Positions 36,273 through 45,901 of a stretch of 64,000 nt of DNA are shown here, piece after piece. Position numbers and translations under genes: made by a program. The stretch spans positions 558,001-622,000 of the forward strand of contig CAVSDB010000003.1 of NCBI GenBank assembly GCA_963726755.1, read 5' to 3'. The notes beneath the pieces were generated by a model, which made no database searches, was not told the origin of the DNA, and was given only the letters and a program-made list of their open reading frames with translations. Origin of the DNA: DATKIY01 sp963726755 (lineage in GTDB: Bacteria; Actinomycetota; Actinomycetes; JAHEKZ01). Position 1 is the first letter of the stretch, and each line of letters starts with the position of its first letter.

Positions 36273-36881
36273 TGACGATGATGACGCCGCTCGGCCGGGG
36301 CGGGCAGATGTACGCCCGCTCTCGCCGGTGGCCACAGGCGCTAGCGGTGCTCCTGGTTGTGGTGCTCATCGCGGCCGCGGGTGCTGGCGTTTGGTGGTGG
36401 TGGGGACATCGCGATGCGTCGCAGTCGGGTGAACCGCACACCCCAACGAAGACCTGCCACACGCCAAGTCCGCAGACTCCGAAGGCGATTCCCGTCGCCA
36501 GCAGCCGTTGACGTTGACGTTGCCAATGGAACAGACACCGCCGGACTAGCCATCGACACCGCCGACTCGCTCGCACTTGTCGGCTTCAACGTTGTCGGAA
36601 TCGGCAACACCGATCAGCCGGTGAAACAAGGTGTCGCGATCATTCGCTACGGGCACGACGGCGAGGCCAGCGCACTTCGACTCGCGTCGTACATCCCGCA
36701 CGCCCAACTAGTTCTGTTGGATCAGCGCAAAGGTTCCACCGTGCAGTTGTGGCTCGGACCAAAGTTTGACGGCCTGGCCACCGGCAAGGACGTGGACCTG
36801 GAATCGGTTCAGTTGCCGACGCCTACGCCTGTGTGTCACAAGGTGCATTCAGGCAAGTCGAGCAAGAAACCCAAGTCGTGA
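36272..36881 (+). CDS. LytR_C-domain membrane protein (frameshifted)
   Basis: About 203 residues: short cytoplasmic start, one transmembrane helix (ALAVLLVVVLIAAAGAGVWWWW), a Thr/Pro-rich linker, then a LytR C-terminal domain beginning VDVDVANGTDTAGLAIDTADSL. A one-base change near 36505 splits linker and domain. LytR_C domains occur on LCP cell-wall glycopolymer ligases and as stand-alone anchored proteins; here the LCP catalytic domain is absent. GTG 36272 is predicted leaderless. Confidence 0.75.
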
Positions 36882-36884
36882 ACT

Positions 36885-39334
36885 TCAGCTGCGAGACATC
36901 GCAATGGGCGACACCGTGATCGGATAGCGGGTCGCCGCAACTTCGATTTCGTATGAGCCAGCTTTCACCCACTCAGCATCAATGACGTCGTCGCTGCTGA
37001 TCCACGCAAGTCCGACGGTGCGCCCCAGGGTGTGTCCGTACGTGGCCGATGCTGCAACACCCACAAACTGACCGTCTCGATAGATCGGTTCCTGGTGGTA
37101 CGCCATGACGTCCGGGTCATCGATGATGAACTGCACTAAGCGGCGCCGAACTCCTGACTCGCGGATGTTCGCTAGCGCGTCGCGTCCCACAAACCCCGCG
37201 GGTTTGTCCCAGTCGATCGTGAAGCCCAGACCGGCTTCTAAGGGGCTGTCGCCCCAGCCGATGTCGTGACCCCAACTGCGGTAAGCCTTTTCCAACCGCA
37301 ACGAGTTCAGCGCGTGATACCCGGCGTGCCTCAGTCCGAACTGCTCACCAGCATCAGTCAACGTGTCGTAGACGTGGACAGCTTGATCCGCCGTGACCAG
37401 CAGTTCAAACCCCAACTCACCGACGTAAGAGATCCGGGTCGCGCGCACGTAGGTCATTCCCAGATCAATGAGTTTTGAAGCGCCGAACGGAAAGGCCGTG
37501 TCTGAAACATCAGCGTCGGTGATCGACGCGACTAGATCGGGTGCCCTCGGCCCCATCACTGGCAAAAGGGCATACCCAGCACTGACGTCGGTCACCGCTA
37601 CGAACTTCCCTTTGCCGACGTTACGACGCAACCAGTCCGCGTCGCGTACGACCGTCGCGGCCGCAGTCATCACCATGAACGTGTCCTCGGTCCAACGCGT
37701 AATGGTGACGTCTGCCTCAATACCGCCGCGCTCGTTGAGCCATTGCGTATAGACGATCGTTCCCGGTTCGACGTCAACGTCCGACGTGCTCACGTGTTGC
37801 AGCACGGCCGCGGCGTCGCGTCCCTGGACTAGCAACTTCCCGAAAGAGCTGAGATCGAAAAGGCCGACGCCCTGACGAACGGCGCGATGCTCACGTTCCC
37901 AGGCACCGAACCACGGAGGCCGTCCCCACGAGTATGTGTATTTCTGTGCTTCACCGGGCGCCGCGTACCAATTCGCGCGTTCCCAACCGGCCACCTCGCC
38001 AAAGACAGCGCCGGCCGCCGCGACGCGATCGTGCAGTGGACTACGTCGAATCCCCCGCGCCGCCTCCCGTCTGTTGGAACGGCCAGTGCATGTCGTACGC
38101 GATGTCGAGCGTCTCGGTGATGCGCGACTCGCGGTAGCGGCGATTGGTCTGGAAGGGCATAACCCGTCGCGGATCGACCTCAGGTATGTCGAGCGGTGCA
38201 TGCCCATCGACGATCCAGTCTGCGAGCACTTTGCCCGCACCGGGTCCAGTCAGGAACCCGATGGAGTTGAATCCGCATGCGGCGTAGTAGTTATCGATGC
38301 CAGGAACCTCACCGAAGTGGAAGAACCCATCGGGGGTGAAACTCTCTGGACCGCAAAAGTGCAACCGGATTCCGGCGTCGGCAAGGATCGGGATGCGACG
38401 AACCATCTGCTCGTAGAACGGTGTGAGGTGATCCCAGTCCTCGGGGAGCGTGGTGAATTCAGCGTCTGGCGGGATCCCGTGCGGCGACCAGGGGTACCCA
38501 CCTGGTTCGAAGAAGCCGACCATCAAGTTCCCCGCATCGTCCTTGACGTACGACCAGTCATCGGAACTCTTGATGGTGGGTAGATCCTTGGGAAGACCAG
38601 GGATTTCTTCTGTTACGACGTAGTAGTGGGACAGCGCCTGCAGGGGAAGGTCGACGCCGGCCAACTGACCGAACTCCCTACCCCACATGCCAGTGCAATT
38701 GACAACGAACTCGGTCTCGATCCGTCCCTCTGCAGTGGTTACCGCCGTCACTCGATCGCCAACGCGTTCAACACCGGTCACCAGGGTGTTCTCGAAGATC
38801 TGTGCGCCGCCCATGCGAGCACCCTTGGCCAGCGACATCGTGGTGTCTGTAGCGTTGCCACGACCGTCGGCTGGGTAGAACAGTCCCCCAACGATCCCCT
38901 TTGGTTCGAGCAGGGGGAACAACTCCACGGCGCGGTCGGCGTCGATGAGTTCTACGTCGATCTCGCTGCCTCGACCCGCGGACGCCTGACGTCGAAGTTC
39001 CTCCCACCGTTCATCTCTCAAGCGCCAGATGGATCGTGCCAGTCCGGCGAAATCCGGTGCCGAGCCCAGTCTCTTGCTCTAGCGATTGGAAGACTTCCAG
39101 GCTGTGCTTGACCAGTTGCCGGGTGCCATGGGTCGGACGGGCCAACGTCACCAAGCCGGCTGCATGCCACGTGGTGCCGGACGTCAGCTGCTTGCGTTCA
39201 AGCAAGACGACGTCACGCCAACCTCGCTTGGTCAGGTGATACGCAACGCTGCAGCCGACGACCCCTCCACCGACGACAACGACCTGAGCGCGGTCGGGCA
39301 ACGACTCACGTTTCGATGCCGTCGACACTGACAA
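36885..39334 (-). CDS. FAD-dependent dehydrogenase with GcvT domain, dimethylglycine/sarcosine dehydrogenase-like (frameshifted)
   Basis: Three frames join into a protein of about 815 residues (breaks near 39015 and 38050). The N-terminal DAO domain has VVVGGGVVGCSVAYHL and the FAD-linking-type motif SGTTWHAAGLVT; the C-terminal half is a GcvT aminomethyltransferase domain (WYAAPGEAQKYTYSWGRPPWF, VGELGFELLV, NSLRLEKAYRSWGHD) with its C-terminal barrel. Members oxidise N-methyl amines such as dimethylglycine or sarcosine and pass the one-carbon unit to folate. With the MttB homologue at 48629 it suggests use of methylated amines. Its start overlaps the end of the AI-2E gene by 29 bp. Confidence 0.85.
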
Positions 39335-40470
39335 CTGCCCCTTCGTTCGGGTCTACAGGCGACTCCGCTGGGATGACCTTGCCGGCGATGGCTAACGCCA
39401 TGTCCTCTTCGGTGGGTTTACCCGTCTTGATCAGCAAGCCCAACCAGCGAGTGCTCGGGTCCATATCTATGAGAATCGCCTTGGTGAGAAGGGTCAACGG
39501 TATCGCCAAGATCGCACCGAGCGGGCCGAGAATCCAGGTCCACACGGTGAGGGACAAGAAGGTGACGGTAACCGCAAGGTTGACCGACTCTCCGACGAAC
39601 TTGGGTTGGATCAGCGACTGGATGACGAAGTTGATGACGCTGTACACGACGATGACCGCGATCATCAGAGGGAATCCGCCTTCGAGCAGCGCAATCACCG
39701 CGGGTGGGATGACACCGAGTACGAATCCGATGTTGGGGATGTAGTTGGTCACGAACGCAACTAATCCCCAGACGATCGCCAGGGGAATTCCCATTAGTGC
39801 CAGCGCTGCAGTGTCGATCACGGCGACGATCGCTCCGAAGATGGTCGCGACGACCAGATAGGTACGGGTCCCCGTAACAAAACTTTCGAAAGCGCCACCG
39901 ATGTCCGGTCGCAGGCGCTTGCTCAGACCCAGGCGTTCATTGAACGCAACCATGTCCATTCCCATGAAGAAGATCAGAATGGCTATGAACGTCAGGCTCG
40001 AAAGCACTGAGGCAAGTCGACCGGCGATATCAACGAGATACCCGCTGACATCCGAGAGAGTGATGCTAGAGGTGGCCGCATCAATTTGAGACTGATCCAC
40101 TCCGACACTGCTGAGCCAGTCCGAAACGCTCTTCGTCAGCTCGTTGAAGTCGTCGGAGTATGTAGGGATGAGATCAGCGAGCCGTACTCCGGCGTAACCA
40201 ATGATGAACACGAACATCGCCAGAATGCCGAACGCGCTGAACATGACCACGATCGTTCTCAGCCAGCCCGGAGCACCTTTACGTTGCAGCCAGGTCCCGA
40301 TCGGGATAGACCGCAACGGTAAGCATCAACGCCAACACGACGGGTGCCAGCACATCGGCAAACGCCCTCATGCCTGCTGCCGTAACAACGAGACCGGCGC
40401 CGCCCAGCAAGACAATCGCGCCGCGGGGGAGTGACCACTCCGTCTCGGTCGTCTCCGTGACGTCCGTCAT
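39306..40470 (-). CDS. AI-2E family transporter/exporter (frameshifted)
   Basis: About 388 residues with the two N-terminal helices encoded in another frame (MTDVTETTE then VLLGGAGLVVTAAG, ADVLAPVVLALML), broken near 40310. The rest shows the AI-2E exporter pattern: long periplasmic-like loop, then GLVAFVTNYIPNIGFVLGVIPP and LIQPKFVGESVNLAVTVTFLSL. Substrate unknown; family members export small molecules or Na+(Li+)/H+. ATG 40470 has GGAG 8 nt upstream. Confidence 0.8.
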
Positions 40471-40581
40471 GTGCGCCGCTCCGTCCACTACGCGAATACT
40501 CGAACCCTTCACTACTGGAATGGATTCGAGCGTGAGCACACGCGGGAACGTCAGCGATTTCGATGATCTGTCAGTCGCAAT

Positions 40582-40620
40582 GAAATCGCGGAACACCGAT
40601 AACAGGTGTCCCGCGATTTC
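40582..40620 (-). terminator. Terminator hairpin of tRNA-Ser(CGA)
   Basis: 16-bp stem with a single G-U wobble, arms GAAATCGCGGAACACC and GGTGTCCCGCGATTTC (plus-strand reading) around a short loop, starting 6 nt past the tRNA 3' end. Confidence 0.75.
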
Positions 40621-40626
40621 ATTCGG

Positions 40627-40713
40627 CGGTGGCGGTGGGATTTGAACCCACGGAGGAGTTGCCCCCTCACACGCTTTCGAGGCGTGCTCCTTCGGCCGCT
40701 CGGACACGCCACC
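40627..40713 (-). tRNA. tRNA-Ser (anticodon CGA)
   Basis: 87 nt with long variable arm. Acceptor GGTGGCG / CGCCACC, anticodon loop CTCGAAA giving CGA, T-arm GTGGG/CCCAC with TTCAAAT loop. The 3' CCA is not encoded. Confidence 0.95.
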
Positions 40714-40720
40714 GCCGAAG

Positions 40721-40726
40721 AGGTTA
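40721..40726 (-). promoter_or_regulatory. -10 box of tRNA-Ser(CGA)
   Basis: TAACCT, then CTTCGGC, then the mature 5' G of the tRNA. Its first three bases are the TAA stop codon of the upstream tadA gene. Confidence 0.55.
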
Positions 40727-41209
40727 CCGGACGGGAGGGGACTGGCCCGAATCGCGCTGAGCCTCGAAGAAAGCCTCAAGGGGTTGTGCGCACTCGGTCT
40801 CCAGCAGACCAGAGATCACCTCAGGTCGGTGGTTCAAGCGGCGGTCGCGGACGACGTCCCACAGCGTGCCTACCGCGCCCATCTCCTCATTCCAGGCGCC
40901 AAAGACGACCCGAGTCACCCGCGCCAGAACCAGGGCCCCGGCACACATCGTGCACGGTTCGAGCGTGACCACGAGCGTGCAGCCGTCGAGACGCCAGGTT
41001 CCTCGTCGTTCAGCCGCCGACCGCAGCGCAAGGATCTCGGCGTGCGCTGTTGGGTCGCCGTCAGTTTCACGTCGGTTGTGGCCGACTCCGATAGTGACGA
41101 GTTGTTCATCGAGCACGACGGCTCCGATGGGTACTTCACCCTCGGTCGCCGCCAACGCGGCTTCGGCCAACGCCTCACGCATCGCGGCGTCGTAAGTGTG
41201 CGGACCCAT
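40724..41209 (-). CDS. tadA: tRNA-adenosine deaminase
   Basis: A 161-residue zinc deaminase converting A34 to inosine in tRNA-Arg. Metal site HAE (in TAHAEILAL) and PCTMC, plus the GAVGTLWDVV substrate region. ATG 41209; upstream in-frame extension of 42 residues is rejected because the family starts near here. Follows its usual companion gene and precedes tRNA-Ser. Equivalent to the Rv3752c-Rv3753c pair. Confidence 0.93.
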   Translation of the reverse strand: MGPHTYDAAMREALAEAALAATEGEVPIGAVVLDEQLVTIGVGHNRRETDGDPTAHAEILALRSAAERRGTWRLDGCTLVVTLEPCTMCAGALVLARVTRVVFGAWNEEMGAVGTLWDVVRDRRLNHRPEVISGLLETECAQPLEAFFEAQRDSGQSPPVR

Positions 41210-41232
41210 TCGTCCAGTCTTACACCGACAAG

Positions 41233-41718
41233 TCAGGCGACGCGCTGGACGGCATCGGCGTATTGGTCGGGGAAGCCGAGTTGTTCGGCAACCTGCCCGA
41301 ATACGTCGTCGGGGTAGAGGTCGAGGTCGTCGCAAAGCTCAGCCATGAGGAGCGGACTGGCACCGAGGTCCTTCAGCAGTTCAAGGTCGCCAGCGGGTTC
41401 GATGTCATCCTCGTCATCACCGTCAGGCATCGGTAGGTCCAATAGGTCGAGGACCTGGCCGGCAAAGGGCGAGTCGAATGCGGCCGTCACATCGCTGAGC
41501 AACAGGCTGACGGTGTCCCCGTGAACGCGCGCGATGACAAAGAAGTCCTCCGCGAACGACAGCAGTCCGATCGCGCCGATGTCACCTGGCTGTTGCCGCA
41601 GCGCATGCAGCAGCGTGTCGAGGTCATCGGCGGCAGCGGGAGGCAGCGGAACGACGGACCACATGCCGTCTTCCCGCACTGCGGCCAACGCAAAGTCAGC
41701 CGCCAGATCGTCGCCCAT
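41233..41718 (-). CDS. tRNA adenosine deaminase-associated protein
   Basis: A 161-residue acidic protein of the conserved actinobacterial family that always accompanies tadA: FALAAVREDGMWSVVPLPP, a GDDEDDIEP acidic loop and LGFPDQYADAV. ATG 41718 has GGAGGT upstream. Role unknown; perhaps assists TadA. Ends 23 bp before tadA. Confidence 0.85.
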   Translation of the reverse strand: MGDDLAADFALAAVREDGMWSVVPLPPAAADDLDTLLHALRQQPGDIGAIGLLSFAEDFFVIARVHGDTVSLLLSDVTAAFDSPFAGQVLDLLDLPMPDGDDEDDIEPAGDLELLKDLGASPLLMAELCDDLDLYPDDVFGQVAEQLGFPDQYADAVQRVA

Positions 41719-41834
41719 TGCCGTTGACCTCCGCTGAGGGCTCACGGACCCTCGGCATGATCGTCGCAGAACCTGCGCCGCATGCCTACCCCTGACCGCG
41801 GCGACCGAGCCAGCCCGAGCGTCCTCGTGCGGTG

Positions 41835-43206
41835 TCAGAGCGCCTTGAGTGCGGTGACGGTCTTCGACAATGAGTCCTTGGCGTCCCCGAACAACAACTG
41901 CGTCTTGTCGTCGAAAAGCAGTTCATTTTCGATGCCAGCAAAACCCGGCCGCATCGAACGCTTGAGAAAGACCACAGCCTGCGCCTGGTCGACGTTGATG
42001 ATCGGCATGCCAGAGATCGGAGTGCCCGGTTGACGTGCCGCTGGGTTCACCACGTCGTTGGCTCCGACGACGAGAGCGACGTCAGTGGTCGGCATCTCTG
42101 GGTTGACCTCGTCCATCTCCTTGAGCTGCTCATACGGGACGTTGACTTCGGCTAGCAGCACGTTCATGTGCCCCGGCATGCGACCGGCGACCGGGTGGAT
42201 CCCGTAAGACACCTCGACCCCGCGATCGATCAACAGATCGACGAGGTCCTTCAGCGCCCCCTGCGCTTGCGCGACTGCGAGTCCGTAGCCGGGCACGATC
42301 ACCACTCGATCGGCATACCCCAGCATCACGGCGACGTCAGTTGGTCCAACCGAGCGCACCGGACGATCCGAGGCCTCGCCGCCACCGAGCGTCGAGGTGC
42401 CAGAGAACGCGCCGAACAAGGTGCCGGTCAGCGGACGTCCCATCGCCTGGGCCATCAGTCGAGTCAGCAGCGTGCCGCTGGCACCAACGAGTGTTCCGGC
42501 AACCAACAACAGCACGTTGTCGAGGACGAAGCCGGACGCAGCAACGGTCAGGCCGGTGAAGGCGTTGAGCAGCGAAATAACGATGGGGACATCTGCGCCT
42601 CCGACCGGGAGCACGAACATCACACCGAGCAGCAGGGACACCGCAGCCAGCGTCGAGGAGTAAGGCCAACGACTCGGTAGGAAGCACCGCAATGCCGAGA
42701 CCGACAGCGGCCACCGCGACCAGGGGAAGCAGCACCTTCATCCCGGGGAACACGACCGGTCGTGACGTAATCAGGCCTTGCAACTTGAGGAACGTCACCA
42801 CCGATCCGCTGAACGAAACCGAACCGACCAATACCGTGAACGACGACGCGGCGAGCGTGACGATCGAGTCGTGCTGCCCCGATGACGCGAACTCAACGAT
42901 CGCGACTATCGCAGCGGCTGCACCACCAACGCCGTTGAACAACGCCACCAGTTGCGGCATTGCCGTCATCGCGACCCGACGTGCTGCCGGGACTCCCAAC
43001 GCGCACCCGACTGCGATGCCACCGAGGATCAACCCCATGTGGTCCAGGTGTTCGGCGACAAGAGTGACGACGACGGCGAGAATCGCGCCTAGCGCGCCGA
43101 TCAGGTTTCCGCGACGGGCGTACTTCGGCGACGAAAGACCTTTCAACGCCAAGATGAAACAGACGGCGGCTACCAGATAAGCGAGTTGAACCCAGGTTTG
43201 GTTCAC
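41835..43206 (-). CDS. pntB: NAD(P) transhydrogenase subunit beta (frameshifted)
   Basis: About 457 residues; a single break near 42665 lies between two membrane helices (ESLALLL and LAAVSLLLGVMFVLP). Eight or nine transmembrane helices, then the NADP-binding domain III with VVIVPGYGLAVAQAQ and VVGANDVVNPAA. With PntA it couples proton flow to NADPH formation. Overlaps the pntAB start by 4 nt. Last gene of the pnt operon. Confidence 0.92.
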
Positions 43207-43505
43207 GTGTCGGACTCCTTGGCGGGAGCCTTCCGCGGCTTGAACATCTCAAGCATTCGGTCGGTCACCACGAACCCGCCGACCATGTTCACCGTCGCAA
43301 GCACAACCGCTGCCAACCCCAACCACAGTTCGGCGTTGGTATCGGCATGTCCAGTCACGATGATCGCCCCGACCAGGATCACGCCGTGAATGGCATTAGC
43401 GCCAGACATCAGTGGCGTGTGCAGGATCGTCGAGACCTTCGAGACGACTTCGAAGCCGACAAACACGCTGAGCACCAGGATCGTGAGCAGTTCGACATCG
43501 CTCAT
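43203..43505 (-). CDS. pntAB: NAD(P) transhydrogenase subunit alpha part 2
   Basis: A 100-residue membrane subunit with three hydrophobic helices and the SGANAIHGVILVGA motif. In this split form of the enzyme it supplies domain II helices that are fused to PntA in enterobacteria. Start and stop overlap its neighbours by 4 nt each. Confidence 0.92.
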   Translation of the reverse strand: MSDVELLTILVLSVFVGFEVVSKVSTILHTPLMSGANAIHGVILVGAIIVTGHADTNAELWLGLAAVVLATVNMVGGFVVTDRMLEMFKPRKAPAKESDT

Positions 43506-44638
43506 GAGGCAGTCCCTTTCTCAAGCGCCTCGCGTGCCGGCGCGAACCGAACCTCACCGGCATGCGTCACACAGCCGCCGTCCACGATTTCGTCATCGAA
43601 GTCCACGACCACCTCGCCGTCCTTGACCAGCAGGGCCAGCAGGTTCGCAACGTTCGACGAGTACAACCGTGACGCCGCGACCGGCATCTGCGAGGGCACA
43701 TTCGCGCCACCCCACACAACCGCCTGGCCGATGGTGACCTCTTCACCGGCCACCGAACCCTCGACGTTGCCGCCGGACTCAGCAGCCAAGTCGACGACAA
43801 CCGATCCCGGTCCCATGGCTTCAACCATCGACCTCGTCACCAGCAGTGGGGCCGGACGACCGGGGATAGCAGCCGTCGTGATGAGGGCATCAGCGCCAGC
43901 AACGTGCGGCGCCAGCAACTCCTTCTGACGTTCGGCACGGTCCTCGGTCATCTCGCGTGCATAGCCACCTGTGCCTTCGAGCGAATCCAACTCCAGGTCG
44001 ATGAACTTCGCACCCATGCTGCGGATCTCATCAGCAGCGGCGGCTCGCACGTCGTACGCCGACACCACCGCACCCAGGCGCTTGGCCGTCGCGATGGCTT
44101 GCAACCCCGCCACACCAGCCCCAATGACCACGACCTTGGCAGGCTTGACCGTTCCCGCGGCGGTCATGAGAAGCGGAAAGAACTTGGGCAGTCGCTCAGC
44201 CGCCACGAGAGCACAGCGGTAACCCGCCACTAGAGCCTGCGATGAAAGTGCGTCCATCGACTGAGCTCGAGATATACGCGGAAGTAGTTCCATCGACATC
44301 CAGGTGACCGATGCCGATTTCGCCGCAGCCACTTTGTCGAGCGAGGCGTTGGGCGACAGGAACGAGATGAGCAGTGCGCCCGACTTCAGCTCGCTCACCC
44401 GGTCGGCTTCGAGTGAGTTCACCATCAGGACGATGTCGGCCCCGCTGATCACGTCACCACTGACGACGGTCGCTCCGGCTTCGCGGTAGGCGTCGTCGGG
44501 CTGATTGGCCTGACGTCCGGCGCCAGACTCGACGACAACGTCCAGTCCCAGCGCTTTTAGCTTGCCGACGACCTCGGGCACCAACGCGACCCGGCGTTCA
44601 CCGGGCCGTGTCTCTTTCGGGATCGCGACAGTCGTCAT
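43502..44638 (-). CDS. pntAA: NAD(P) transhydrogenase subunit alpha part 1
   Basis: A 378-residue NAD-binding domain I, alanine-dehydrogenase-like: IPKETRPGERRVAL, VIGAGVAGLQAIATAKRLGA and the AAIPGRPAPLLVTR loop. TAGGGT lies exactly 6 nt before ATG 44638, so I take this rather than the in-frame GTGs at 44644 and 44641 as start; the transcript is predicted leaderless. First gene of pntAA-pntAB-pntB. Confidence 0.92.
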   Translation of the reverse strand: MTTVAIPKETRPGERRVALVPEVVGKLKALGLDVVVESGAGRQANQPDDAYREAGATVVSGDVISGADIVLMVNSLEADRVSELKSGALLISFLSPNASLDKVAAAKSASVTWMSMELLPRISRAQSMDALSSQALVAGYRCALVAAERLPKFFPLLMTAAGTVKPAKVVVIGAGVAGLQAIATAKRLGAVVSAYDVRAAAADEIRSMGAKFIDLELDSLEGTGGYAREMTEDRAERQKELLAPHVAGADALITTAAIPGRPAPLLVTRSMVEAMGPGSVVVDLAAESGGNVEGSVAGEEVTIGQAVVWGGANVPSQMPVAASRLYSSNVANLLALLVKDGEVVVDFDDEIVDGGCVTHAGEVRFAPAREALEKGTAS

Positions 44639-44644
44639 CACCAC

Positions 44645-44650
44645 ACCCTA
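44645..44650 (-). promoter_or_regulatory. -10 box of pntAA (leaderless)
   Basis: TAGGGT, then GTGGTG, then ATG 44638. The spacing decides the start codon. Confidence 0.6.
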
Positions 44651-44667
44651 GGGAACGACGTCATCGC

Positions 44668-45856
44668 TTAGTGCAGCACCTTCAGGAGTTTGTCGATCGC
44701 GAGGTTGAGGTCGTCCTCTTCAATAACCAGCGGTGGCGCGAGCCGAATGGTCGTCTCGTGAGTGTCCTTGGCAAGGACGCCTTCAACCATTAGTCGCTCG
44801 CAGCGCGATCGCGCGTTCTCTGAGCCAGGGAACATTTGAACACCAGCCCAAAGGCCGCGTCCGCGTACTTCCTCGACCGTCGCAGGTGCCTCCGTGCGAA
44901 GCCGGTTCAGCATGTGCTCGCCAAGCACCCTCGATCGTTCTTGATATTCACCGGTGTTCAGCATCGCTATGACCTCGATGCCAATCGCAGCGGCAAGCGG
45001 ATTACCGCCGAAGGTTGAGCCGTGTTCGCCTGGCCGGAACACCCCCAAGATGTCGGAGTTCGCGGCAACAGCGGATACCGGATAGATGCCGCCGCCAAGT
45101 GCCTTACCCATCACGTACATGTCGGGAACAACATCTTCCCAATCACATGCGAACGTCTTGCCGGTTCGTCCCATCCCTGACTGAATCTCGTCGGCAATGA
45201 ACAGCACACCGTGCTCGCGACACATTTCGCGAGCCGCCGTCAGGTAGCCCTCGGGTGGCAACAAGACTCCGGCCTCACCTTGGATCGGTTCCACGAGGAA
45301 CGCCACAGTGCTCTCGGTAATCGCAGATCGAAGCGCGTCAAGGTCGCCGTAAGCAACGACGTCGAAACCTGGCGTGTACGGGCCGAAGCCGTCGCGAGCT
45401 TCCGGGTCAGTCGAGAAACGAAACGATGGTGGTGGTGCGTCCGTGAAAGTTGCCATCGGCAACCACGATGCGTGCAGTATCTGGCGCGACACCTTTGACT
45501 TGGTAACCCCACTTGCGAGCGGTCTTGATCGCGGTCTCAACGGCCTCTGCGCCGGAGTTCATCGGCAGGATCATGTCCTTACCGGTGAGTTCGGTAAGCG
45601 CGTGCGCAAACGGTCCGAACTGATCGTTGTGGAAGGCCCGACTCGTCAGCGTCAGTCGGTTCAACTGTCGCTCGGCCGCTTGGATCAGTCGAGGATGTCG
45701 ATGACCAAAATTCAACGCCGAGTAGGCAGACAGCAGGTCGAGGTATCGCGAGCCTTCAGTGTCGGTAACCCAGGCACCTTCGCCCTCAACGAGCACAACG
45801 GGGAGCGGGTGGTAGTTGTGTGCGCTGTAGCGCTCTACCTGTTCACGAGGATCCAT
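44668..45856 (-). CDS. rocD: Ornithine aminotransferase (frameshifted)
   Basis: About 396 residues after repairing one break near 45415 (TTTIVSF then FSTDPEARDGFGP). PLP class III motifs: ILPMNSGAEAVETAIK, FHGRTTT, LVEPIQGEAG, FIADEIQSGMGRTGK and the PLP lysine in YVMGKALGGGIYPVSA. The N-terminus AHNYHPLPVVL and GHRHP are typical of RocD, which makes glutamate semialdehyde from ornithine. CAGACT lies 6 nt before ATG 45856. Confidence 0.9.
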
Positions 45857-45901
45857 GGCGGCAGTCTGTCACCTCGACCCGTCGCGGGGCAGGTTCTCTG
45901 G

